This document shows, one piece after another, positions 1 to 8,797 of a stretch of DNA of 64,000 bases (the stretch's first letter is position 1; each line of letters begins with the position of its first letter). Location of the stretch: assembly GCF_014698795.1 (NCBI RefSeq), contig NZ_JACJTR010000008.1, forward strand, positions 186,001 to 250,000. The letters run 5' to 3'. The stretch comes from Nostoc sp. FACHB-892. GTDB taxonomy: Bacteria > Cyanobacteriota > Cyanobacteriia > Cyanobacteriales > Nostocaceae. The notes beneath the pieces were generated by a model that worked only from the letters and a program-made list of their open reading frames with translations, made no database searches and had not been told where the DNA came from. The position numbers and the translations under genes were made by a program.

Positions 1-1233
1 AAAATGAATATTACCCGCCGCACTGAAGGAGTTGAAATTCCCATTGGGCAACACGAAGCCCCATCCTTTTTTGGTGAAATTCCAGTCCTCACAGATGAGC
101 CTGCACCTGTGACAATGCGAGCATTCAAAGATTGCTACCTCTATGAAGTTAAGCCAGACGACTTCCGTAAGCTGCTGCATGAATGTCGTGATTTTGAGCG
201 GATGGTCTTCCGCATTATGGAACGTCGTCTGCGGGGACTAGAATCTTTCATTCGGGGGCGAGAAAAAATGGCAGCTTTAGGGACACTTGCCGCCGGTCTA
301 GCTCATGAACTTAACAACCCAGCCTCAGCCCTTGTTCGGACTTTAGGAGAAATGCCAGCCGCGATCTTAGAGCTACAACGAATGAACTTAGTTTATGGGC
401 AACGCAACGTTGAGGAAGCGCATACTCAAGACTGGTTGAGATTGCGCGATCAAGGCTATGATGCGATTTTAAATAATCGTCTAGATCCAGTGACACTAAG
501 CGATCGCGAAACCATGTTGCTGGATTGGTTAGAAGATTATGGTGTGAAGCAGGCATGGAAATTAGCAGAACCTTTAGCAGAAGGCGGCATTGAGGTCGAA
601 ACTTTAGATCATCTCATGGAACGTTGGCGCAATGACGGCACTGAATTGCGTGAAATGGGATTGCACTGGCTATCGCTCTCTTTTGAAGTCATGTCGATGA
701 TTAAACATGGTTTGCGAGGAGCCGAAAGGATTTCCGAACTTGTGCAAGCGATGAAGTCTTATTCTTACCTCGATCAAGGCGTTCAGCAAGAAGTAAATGT
801 ACATCAAGCTTTAGAAGATACCCTGCGATTGTTTGCTCATAAACTCAAGTGCGGCATCCAAGTACAACGCAATTACGATCAACATATTCCTAGAATCCTG
901 GCTTATGGCAGCGAACTGAATCAGGTGTGGACAAACTTAATTGACAACGCCATTGATGCAATGGAGGGTAAAGGAGTGCTAGAAATTACAACACACCATT
1001 GCGATCGCTTTGCCCATATTGACATCATCGATTCTGGTAGTGGAATTCCACCTGAAATTAAAACCCGCATTTTTGAACCTTTCTTCACTACCAAATCAGT
1101 AGGGCGTGGTTCAGGACTCGGTTTAGAAACCGTTCGCCGGATTGTAGAAAATCGTCATCACGGTACGCTCTCATTTGAGTCGCAGCCAGGTAGAACTTGT
1201 TTCACCATCTGCTTGCCTTTGTCAAATCAATGA
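1..1233 (+). CDS. Cyclic-nucleotide-domain sensor histidine kinase (5' partial)
   Basis: The reading frame is open to the left edge, so the true start lies outside the window; the first ATG at base 4 is probably internal. Residues 1-75 (counted from that ATG) look like the end of a CRP-type cyclic-nucleotide-binding domain (FFGEIPVLTDEPAP, then the helix EVKPDDFRKLL). A histidine-kinase dimerisation helix follows with the phospho-acceptor H101 in GLAHELNNPAS. The C-terminal ATPase has an N-box (NLIDNAIDAM), a G1-box (DSGSGIP), an F-box (FEPFFTT) and a G2-box (GSGLGL). It should autophosphorylate and pass phosphate to a response regulator. No transmembrane segment is visible in this part, so it is likely cytoplasmic. 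No partner regulator lies beside it. The family call is firm; the signal it senses is unknown. Confidence 0.9.
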   Translation, partial: KMNITRRTEGVEIPIGQHEAPSFFGEIPVLTDEPAPVTMRAFKDCYLYEVKPDDFRKLLHECRDFERMVFRIMERRLRGLESFIRGREKMAALGTLAAGLAHELNNPASALVRTLGEMPAAILELQRMNLVYGQRNVEEAHTQDWLRLRDQGYDAILNNRLDPVTLSDRETMLLDWLEDYGVKQAWKLAEPLAEGGIEVETLDHLMERWRNDGTELREMGLHWLSLSFEVMSMIKHGLRGAERISELVQAMKSYSYLDQGVQQEVNVHQALEDTLRLFAHKLKCGIQVQRNYDQHIPRILAYGSELNQVWTNLIDNAIDAMEGKGVLEITTHHCDRFAHIDIIDSGSGIPPEIKTRIFEPFFTTKSVGRGSGLGLETVRRIVENRHHGTLSFESQPGRTCFTICLPLSNQ

Positions 1234-1464
1234 ATCATTTATCTGGCGGCGCTTTTATTAATTGCTGGACATGGGGTTGACGTAAAAAGCTAGCTTCGAT
1301 TCTGTTCCAGTTAATATCTAGAACTTTTGATACCGACAAGAAGACTTTTCAAACATCCTCTAAAAGGGGATGGGATAACACGAAAGACTGTTGACGGCCT
1401 AAAAAGGTCAGCTTGTTTTCAAGTATATATACTTATAATAATTTTAGCATTTACCTTATGACTT

Positions 1465-2352
1465 ATGACAATCCTCCAACTGATTGAACCCGAAATTAAA
1501 AATCTGGGTGAGTCTTTTGCCCGCCGCAGTTTACCATATCCTAATCGCCAAATGGTTGGGCCGTTTATCTTTTTTGATCATCTTGGCCCGTCGGTTATGC
1601 CCCCCAATCAAGGCATTGATGTCCGACCACATCCCCATATCAATCTTGCAACGGTGACTTATTTATTTGATGGTGCTTTGATGCATCGTGATAGTTTGGG
1701 TACCGTGCAAGAAATCCAACCAGGTGCAGTGAACTGGATGACAGCTGGAAAGGGAATTGTACATTCAGAGCGATCGCCCGACCATGATCGTTATAATGAA
1801 GCCATCATTCATGGCATTCAAACTTGGGTGGCTCTGCCTGTTGAACACGAAGAAACCGAGCCAAACTTTATTCACTATCCTGCTGAAATCCTTCCTACTT
1901 GGGAAGAGAATGGCGCTCTCATCAAACTGATCGCGGGAAAAACACTTGGCTACGCTTCACCTGTGAAAGTTTTCTCACCTATCCTCTATTTAGATGGAGT
2001 GTTGTCTGCCAATGCTCACTTCACTATTCCTACTGATTATTCAGAAAGAGCAGTATACAGTGTCACAGAAGGATTGAGGATTAATGATGAACCAATAGAG
2101 CAATATCGTCTCGCTATCCTACAACCAGGCGAGCAGATCAAGGTTTCTGCTACTGCCGCTGCTCGGTGTATTGTTATTGGGGGTGAGCCGTTAGGTACAC
2201 GCTACAAATGGTGGAATTTTGTTTCTAGCCGATCAGAGCGAATAGAGCAAGCTAAAACTGATTGGCGCGACTGCCGCTTTGCTTCTGTGCCAGATGAAAC
2301 AGAGTTTATTCCACTGCCAGAAGTAGTGACAGAAGCTAATCCTTTTTCTTGA
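1465..2352 (+). CDS. Pirin family protein
   Basis: This is a 295-residue bicupin of normal pirin length. The N-terminal cupin carries the metal-site pattern of pirins: His-x-His in RPHPHINLATVTYLF and His-x-Glu in GKGIVHSERSP. Pirins are cytoplasmic iron proteins; some bacterial members act as quercetin 2,3-dioxygenases and others as regulators of metabolic enzymes or stress responses, so the reaction here cannot be fixed. The ATG at 1465 is used because the nearby ATG at 1458 is out of frame. The gene stands alone, with about 230 bases before it and the 2.6-kb gene-poor stretch after it. No oddity was seen. Confidence 0.88.
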   Translation: MTILQLIEPEIKNLGESFARRSLPYPNRQMVGPFIFFDHLGPSVMPPNQGIDVRPHPHINLATVTYLFDGALMHRDSLGTVQEIQPGAVNWMTAGKGIVHSERSPDHDRYNEAIIHGIQTWVALPVEHEETEPNFIHYPAEILPTWEENGALIKLIAGKTLGYASPVKVFSPILYLDGVLSANAHFTIPTDYSERAVYSVTEGLRINDEPIEQYRLAILQPGEQIKVSATAAARCIVIGGEPLGTRYKWWNFVSSRSERIEQAKTDWRDCRFASVPDETEFIPLPEVVTEANPFS

Positions 2353-4990
2353 CACTGTTGCCGTCAAAGAAATCTGTGTAGAAGTATCCCTGCGGTCGGT
2401 TTTATACTGGTCGCAACTCATGAAGCAACGCGTTAGGTGGTTCGCTGACTTGTACTGAATCCCCAACTGATTTGCTCCTCTAGCAATAACTGCCTCCTTT
2501 AATAGTGGTATCGGTTTATAGTTAGGTTTTTTCGTGCTTACTTATTTACTGAGTTAGTTAAAATACATTAGCCACTGCTGGTTTTGTATTCTTGATTACC
2601 CAATAAAGTTAATATATTCTATGCCTTTAGTTATAGAAGCAAACCTAATCTTCTATATCTATAGGTAGATAAATAAAATAGTAATAAAAGTTTAAATCTT
2701 AAAAAGAGAAAATTAAACTTGTAAAATATCCCTATAGCTTTAGGTTTATCCTTTTACAAGAATCAAATACGTCTCATTTGTCAACATTTAAGAAGGCTGC
2801 TTCTTCAAACCTAGTAATCTTACTTAAAAAGTGTTGCATTAACCGTCAAATAGCTGTATTGTTAAAGGTGATTTCTCTAAAAACATTAACGATACACACG
2901 CAAGTAGTAAGGATGAAAAAATGACTTTGCTTAATTGATTAACAGTGCTAATCTCCCTTTTCCCAGATTCTCCTTTACGAATAAGTATTTCATTTACCTA
3001 ATGTGCTAATTTTTCGTTTTTAAGGGATCTATTCAAAGGTAGCAGTTGTTAACCATGACATTATATCCTTAGATACACATGATATCTTTAGATAAGATCG
3101 CTGTAATGTTTACTTGAGATAGTAGCTCTCCTACAAAAATCAACTAAAAGCCATAGTAAATTTGGATTTACCTTTAAACATCTAAAATGCTACCAAGGTA
3201 AAATCTAAGTTATGACTTAAACCAGGACATTTCCCCCTAGCCTCCGAAAGTACTAGAGGGATCATCCCAGTTTTAGTTGTTTATCAGGCTGCTAAAAAAT
3301 TAACCTTTGTGGGTTAGCTTTTTGTGCATTTTTCTGCAAAATCTCGGGCAAGAGAAATTCAGAATTTAGCTGCTGCACTTTCGTGCAACTGCTCTTTTAC
3401 CATGAACTACAACTAATTTCAATTATGACACTTAAACTCCCTCAAAATCAACCTTCAGTTAAGCAACCTTTTGTAAGGTATAAGGCTTACAATACTGATT
3501 GTTTGACAAATGTAGTACTAAAACTAGAATTTTGCCTTAATAACCGAAATTTTGGCTTAATATATAAATTCCTTTCTCTATTAATTAAAAAATTGCAAAT
3601 TCGCCACGAAATTAGCGTTTTTAAATCTTAACACGCTAGGCTCATTTTCTCGCTAACGTAGGTGCTAGCTACAATCTTTAGAACCTCAAAGAGGCTTAAT
3701 TTTGGGTTTTAATAGATAAAATTTGCTAATGTAAATTTTTATGTGGCAACATACATACATTTTGCTAAAAACGCGAAATTCAATAACTAGCAACTTAGGT
3801 TAGCAAATCTGAATTCTGTAGATTCTTGATAACCTATGCACCTCCAATCAAGAGAAATAGACATATGCGGGAATTACTTGTTCACGCATTGATGATTTCT
3901 TTCAAGTTAAAGCAGGATAGTTGCATTCCAAGCAAGATATGTACATAGAAAGCAGAGATCAAAATTTTTAATCCTGTAGCCCGTTTTTGAAGATGAGTAA
4001 GTGCTATCTATATTCTTCGAGTATCAATTCGCGATCGCTTATTCTTTCGCACTGAACTTTGGGATTTATTGCTGGCTTGTTGTGGTAACTCACGCCAGCA
4101 TCGGATAACTGTACCAAGTATCTGCAATCTTTTAAGCGGTGTGATCCCAGACTGAATTTTTCATTCTAAGAACTTTATTAAGATTACCAAGATTGCAATA
4201 TAGGACAGAATAAATATTGTTCACAAACTTAGTTGTATACAACGCCAATTGCCGTTATTAACTTAGAAATTGCCCTAGTTAATTGCAACTACTAAAGTTA
4301 TTTAGTATTTGCAAATAATTAGTAATTAAATTACAGAAATACAAATGTTAACTGATTTATGCTTAAAGTGGGTAAAACAGAGTTTGTAATAGAATTTGAA
4401 TTAAAAAACATATATTTATGAGCAAATCAAATGATCAAGGTCACTATTTAAGAATGAGGTTTACAATGACAAAACAATATTTTTGAAATAAATTTATAGC
4501 AAAACAAATAGCAGGTATTTAGTAATTTGAGCGAATACTTACAACTAGAACCAGCTGTATGCATAGTTTATAGGCTCAAATACTTTTGTTAACTAATTTT
4601 AAATTAGCTGTAAGAAGCTAATTAAATTAAAATGCGACAGCCTAATTGGTGTATTAGGTTTTGATTTTTCATGCAAAGTTTTAGCTTTTAAAGAGTATAA
4701 AAATCAAAATAATCAAATATAAATTTTACGTAAACCTATCAATTTATTCTATCGAATATATTGACTTATAAAAGAAATAAGAGTAACCTAAATCTAGAAA
4801 GTAAAAAATAAATTTTGTAAAGTAAGCCTACAGACAGAATAGAACCTATAAGCTTAGGTGAATTAATCTTATTAACACAAACATCTTAAAGATGTGTTAA
4901 AAAACCTGTTATAAATCCAGATTTTTGGCACAGATTTAATATGTCTGCCTTACAAAGAGAACTGTAATAGTATAGAGAGAGGTACATTAA
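2353..4990. other. AT-rich region without a convincing gene, upstream of the polyketide cluster
   Basis: About 2.6 kb rich in A and T with no reading frame that looks like a protein family. The longest plus-strand frame (3383-3631, 82 codons) has no recognisable motif and no clear ribosome site. A weak stem (TAACC at 3301-3305, GGTTA at 3312-3316, followed by a short T-run) could be a terminator. The stretch directly precedes the fatty acyl-AMP ligase gene, so the cluster promoter and any regulator sites probably lie near its right end. I could not pick a promoter with confidence. Confidence 0.5.
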
Positions 4991-6847
4991 ATGAGTACTG
5001 ATTCTAATAGTTTGATAACGCAGCACCATTTTTCAACGTTAGTAGAATTGCTGACTTACAGAGCAAAAAATCAATCTGAACAGAAAGCTTATACTTTTTT
5101 ACAAAGTACAGAGACAGAAGCACTATCGTTGACTTATAAAGAGCTACATTTGCAAGCGCAAGCGATCGCAGCTAGTCTGCAATCTTTAAATCTAGTTGGC
5201 GAACGTGCTTTGCTCCTATATCAACCGGGTATAGAGTTTATTGCTGCTTTCTTTGGATGTTTATATGCCGGCGTTGTTGCTATTCCTGCATATCCACCTA
5301 GACGAAATCAAAAGTTGTCCAGGTTGCAGGCTATAGCGGCAGATGCCCAAGCCAAGGTTGTACTTACTTCTCAATCTCTTTTGCATAGCCTGCAAACCAG
5401 CTTCAATGAAGAGGATTTAGAACTTTCTGGATTGCATTGGCTAGCTACCGATGGCTTGAGTAACGATCTAGCCCAAGCATGGCAACCGCCGGAACTCAAC
5501 GGTAATACCTTAGCTTTCCTCCAATACACATCTGGCTCTACAGGAACACCAAAGGGCGTAATGATCACTCATGGGAATCTGCTGCATAACGAGCGGATGA
5601 TCGAGAAAGCCTTTGGACATACAGACAAAACTATTGTTGTTGGTTGGTTGCCTGTTTTCCATGACATGGGACTCATTGGAAATGTGTTGCAGCCCATATA
5701 TTTAGGGGTTCCTTGCATTCTCATGTCTCCAGTTGAGTTTCTCCAAAAACCAATTCGCTGGTTGCAAGCAATATCCCGCTACAAAGCTACAACGAGTGGT
5801 GGGCCAAACTTTGCTTATGACCTCTGCATTCGCAAGGTGACACCCGAACAGTTAGCGACTCTCGATCTCAGCAGTTGGGAAGTTGCCTTTACTGGTGCTG
5901 AACCTGTCCGGGCTGAGACTTTGGAGCAGTTTGCTTCTACTTTTGCACCTTGTGGCTTCCGCAAGGAAGCATTTTATCCCTGCTACGGTATGGCAGAAAC
6001 TACTCTGATAGTAACCGGGGGTGAGAAAACAGCTTTACCAATCACTTGCAACGTAGAAAAAGCAGCATTAGAGCAAAATCGAATTGTCAAGCAGCCCGAC
6101 GGCCGCAAAGATAGCCAGATAATAGTAGGTTGTGGGCAAAGTCCTTCTGATCAGAAGGTGATCATTGTTGATCCCCAATCATTAACCCTCTGCGATCCTG
6201 AGCAAGTGGGAGAAATCTGGGTAGCTGGGCCGAGTGTTGCTCAAGGTTATTGGAATCAACCTGAAGAGACAGAAAAAACTTTCAATGCATACTTAGCAGA
6301 TACAAATGTTAACAATAGTGCAGTGTCAGGCCCATTTCTTCGCACGGGAGACTTAGGATTTTTGCAAGATGGGGAGTTGTTTATTACAGGGCGGCTCAAA
6401 GATGTAATTATCGTCAGAGGGCAAAATCATTATCCCCAAGACATTGAACTGACTGTTGAAAAAAGTCATCCATCTCTGCGAGCCGGTTGTGGAGCAGCAT
6501 TTGCTATTGATTTCAAGAATTCTGAACGACTAGTTGTTGTTCAAGAAGTAGAACGGAGTTATCTGCGAAAGTTAAATGTTCAAGAAGTCATCGGACAACT
6601 CAGACAAGCAGTAGCTGCTCATCACGGTTTAGAAGTTTTCGCTAGCGTACTCGTCAAGACTGGAAGTATTCCCAAAACTTCTAGTGGCAAGATTCGCCGC
6701 CAAGCTTGTCGGAGTGCATTTCTTTCTGGAACTTTAGATGTTGTAGAGGATTGGAGTGAAAATCCTCAAAACAAATCTAAGTTTATCAATCTACAAGCTG
6801 ATGTTGATTCTATGTTAGGAAAACTAACAGCTGGTAAACAGCTATGA
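4991..6847 (+). CDS. Fatty acyl-AMP ligase (FAAL), loading enzyme of the polyketide cluster
   Basis: This 618-residue member of the ANL adenylating superfamily has the ATP-binding P-loop TSGSTGTPKG at about residues 180-189. It also has the FAAL-style blocks HDMGLIGN and PVEFLQKPIRWLQ, the adenylation motif YGMAETT and the RTGDLGF region. The last domain has GRLKDVIIVRGQNHYPQDIE and the catalytic-lysine stretch TSSGKIRR. FAALs activate a free fatty acid as an acyl-AMP and transfer it to an acyl carrier protein rather than to CoA. The start follows a GAGAGAGG ribosome site 9-15 bases upstream. It is the first gene of the plus-strand cluster and is followed by a free ACP gene, as in cyanobacterial clusters that prime a PKS with a fatty acid. 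Substrate chain length cannot be read from the sequence. Confidence 0.93.
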   Translation: MSTDSNSLITQHHFSTLVELLTYRAKNQSEQKAYTFLQSTETEALSLTYKELHLQAQAIAASLQSLNLVGERALLLYQPGIEFIAAFFGCLYAGVVAIPAYPPRRNQKLSRLQAIAADAQAKVVLTSQSLLHSLQTSFNEEDLELSGLHWLATDGLSNDLAQAWQPPELNGNTLAFLQYTSGSTGTPKGVMITHGNLLHNERMIEKAFGHTDKTIVVGWLPVFHDMGLIGNVLQPIYLGVPCILMSPVEFLQKPIRWLQAISRYKATTSGGPNFAYDLCIRKVTPEQLATLDLSSWEVAFTGAEPVRAETLEQFASTFAPCGFRKEAFYPCYGMAETTLIVTGGEKTALPITCNVEKAALEQNRIVKQPDGRKDSQIIVGCGQSPSDQKVIIVDPQSLTLCDPEQVGEIWVAGPSVAQGYWNQPEETEKTFNAYLADTNVNNSAVSGPFLRTGDLGFLQDGELFITGRLKDVIIVRGQNHYPQDIELTVEKSHPSLRAGCGAAFAIDFKNSERLVVVQEVERSYLRKLNVQEVIGQLRQAVAAHHGLEVFASVLVKTGSIPKTSSGKIRRQACRSAFLSGTLDVVEDWSENPQNKSKFINLQADVDSMLGKLTAGKQL

Positions 6848-6989
6848 ACAAACTTACATCTTCACAAGTTCAGTTTTTAGGAACTCATGTCAAAGGCTGA
6901 AAGTGGCAAAATAAGTTACTTGATTCAACTTGTAACAATCTTATTGCACAAAGCATACACCTTCATCAATACATAGGAAAGACTAAACA

Positions 6990-7307
6990 ATGGAAACGCA
7001 AAATCTTCAAGTGAACACCATGTCTAGAGTTTCAGAGATTAACAAAGTCGATGCACCCAAACAGATACGGACAGCAGCAGAGATTCAAGCTTGGACAATC
7101 TCTTATTTAGGTGAACTGCTGGAAGTTGATCCCGAAGAAGTTGATATTACAATTCCCTTTGATCGCTATGGTTTAGATTCTTCAGCAGCGATTGGTTTAA
7201 CTGGTGATTTAGAAGATTGGTTAGGATCTGAGGTTGATCCAACCCTCCTTTACGATTACCCAACTATCGAAGGACTTGTTAACCATTTGAGTGCCAATTT
7301 GAATTGA
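6990..7307 (+). CDS. Free-standing acyl carrier protein
   Basis: This 105-residue protein is a phosphopantetheine carrier with the attachment motif YGLDSSAAI; Ser64 is the expected 4'-phosphopantetheine site. The C-terminal YDYPTIEGLVNHL is the usual third and fourth helix of PKS-type carriers. About 30 residues precede the domain, a little longer than a minimal ACP. It sits between the FAAL and the dimetal enzyme genes, so it most likely accepts the activated fatty acid and presents it to that enzyme and then to the first ketosynthase. An AGGAAAG ribosome site lies about 10 bases before the ATG. Its helix 2-4 region resembles the carrier at the C-terminus of the third synthase (18383-21388), suggesting a common origin. 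Confidence 0.92.
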   Translation: METQNLQVNTMSRVSEINKVDAPKQIRTAAEIQAWTISYLGELLEVDPEEVDITIPFDRYGLDSSAAIGLTGDLEDWLGSEVDPTLLYDYPTIEGLVNHLSANLN

Positions 7308-7370
7308 AGCCTTAGAAATCTATCTTACTTGGTTTACTTGAAAATACCTGATTTAAGAGGAAGGAAAATT

Positions 7371-8735
7371 GTGACTACAGCTAATCTATTGAATGAGAAA
7401 CCCAAAGTTGTAAATGTCCCAGTGGACAAACAAAAGAAGCATTTTCAAGTCATCGATAAAACGTACCAGAACAATACAGAATCTGATTACACCGAGAAAA
7501 TCGAAGCTCTGGGTAAAAACTTTGACTATAGCCGCAACGGTGATCATTTCTGGGGCGATCGCCAGCTTTCTACTCTATATGGGACTCCTCTTTACGAACA
7601 AGCTTCTCACTCCCAAAAACTAGCTCTTAACCACCTTTACTGGGTGGGGCAGTATCAACATACTGCATCTTCTGAAGCAAACACCATGCTCTACAACCAA
7701 ATTACATCTGGTGTTTTTGCTCACGTTGGCGGATATGAAACTCTCTGCCAAGAGCTAGACTTTGAAACCAGTCAGGAACGTTACCACATCAACACGTTCC
7801 ATAAAATTGGTTACAAAACGAAGATTGCTTTACTGGGTAAAGAATCCCTTGGCAATCCTCTCCATAAAAAGTTGAATAACCAGACTAACAAAAATCTACT
7901 GCCAAAATTACCAGAACTTCCCAATAAAGAAGCACTTCAGAATTCCACCTTTCGCTTTCTCACCAAACTGATGCATCCAGGTAAGGGAGGCTACTATTCA
8001 CAGTACTTGAACGAAAAAGGTGACACAATTCCGACAACCACTGGTGGACTGGCTGGACTCACTGCATCTCCATCAGCCTTTAAATACCTGAGTTTAAATT
8101 GGGGTAGCTCTCCCTTCTTAGCCGCTCAATATTACTCGGTGCGGATGGTTGCAAATATGTCGTTAAAAGCATACGAGTACAACTACTACAAACAGTTCAG
8201 GGATTTAGATAAAAAAGGTGAGTTCATCCCAGATCCAATCGCTGTATCTTATTATCACTTGTTGGATGAAGCCTTCCACACCACAATGTCTCAGACCATT
8301 GCTCAAGAGGTATATAAGGATTTTCCGAAGCCAACAGTATACGAGAAGTTGCTGTCTAACGCGGTTATCTTTTTGTTACAACGGGGACTTTTGGGCGGAC
8401 TGTCTGCGGCACTACCAGCTACATTCCGGGATGATGTAAATTTCATGCCTTCGTATTATCGCCTGTTGACATCTCCTCTATTTAATAAAATGTCCCAAGA
8501 AGACGCACTCCATTGGATGGAAAAGTGTTTGTGTCAAGAACACGAAGGTTTCCATGTCAATCTCAAGTATCAGCAAACTCTGCTGAATGATTTGAAACGC
8601 TTCTTCGGTCATCTTGAATACCTGTGGCCAGTTAACCGCGAAATGCGCGTGATGGCTGAGGGTGGATCGATAGAAAAGGCAATCAAACGTAATCAAATAG
8701 CCTTTAAGCAATTCGCTAGCTCTGTTGCTGCGTAG
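7371..8735 (+). CDS. AurF/CylC-like dinuclear-metal enzyme (putative halogenase or oxygenase)
   Basis: The start is taken as GTG at 7371 because a strong AAGAGGAAGGAA ribosome site lies just before it; an upstream in-frame TTG at 7329 lacks one. The 454-residue protein is soluble and helix-rich. It carries three Glu-x-x-His motifs: E136-RY-H139, E300-AF-H303 (preceded by Asp, as DEAFH) and E392-GF-H395. Likely partner glutamates are E102 and E269. Paired E...ExxH motifs are the signature of ferritin-like dimetal oxidases of the AurF group, which includes CylC-type halogenases found beside FAAL and ACP genes in cyanobacterial clusters. By context it would act on the ACP-bound fatty acyl chain, chlorinating or oxidising an unactivated carbon. 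The family is likely; the reaction (halogenation, hydroxylation or desaturation) is inferred. Confidence 0.7.
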   Translation: MTTANLLNEKPKVVNVPVDKQKKHFQVIDKTYQNNTESDYTEKIEALGKNFDYSRNGDHFWGDRQLSTLYGTPLYEQASHSQKLALNHLYWVGQYQHTASSEANTMLYNQITSGVFAHVGGYETLCQELDFETSQERYHINTFHKIGYKTKIALLGKESLGNPLHKKLNNQTNKNLLPKLPELPNKEALQNSTFRFLTKLMHPGKGGYYSQYLNEKGDTIPTTTGGLAGLTASPSAFKYLSLNWGSSPFLAAQYYSVRMVANMSLKAYEYNYYKQFRDLDKKGEFIPDPIAVSYYHLLDEAFHTTMSQTIAQEVYKDFPKPTVYEKLLSNAVIFLLQRGLLGGLSAALPATFRDDVNFMPSYYRLLTSPLFNKMSQEDALHWMEKCLCQEHEGFHVNLKYQQTLLNDLKRFFGHLEYLWPVNREMRVMAEGGSIEKAIKRNQIAFKQFASSVAA

Positions 8736-8797
8736 AGCGATCGATCGCACCTTTAAGCGTATAAAGCAGCAATACATCAGTATTGAGGACTTAATTA

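Noticed and set aside
3383..3631. 82-codon plus-strand frame as a gene
   Set aside because: AT-rich, no family match, no ribosome site and lies in a gene-poor region.
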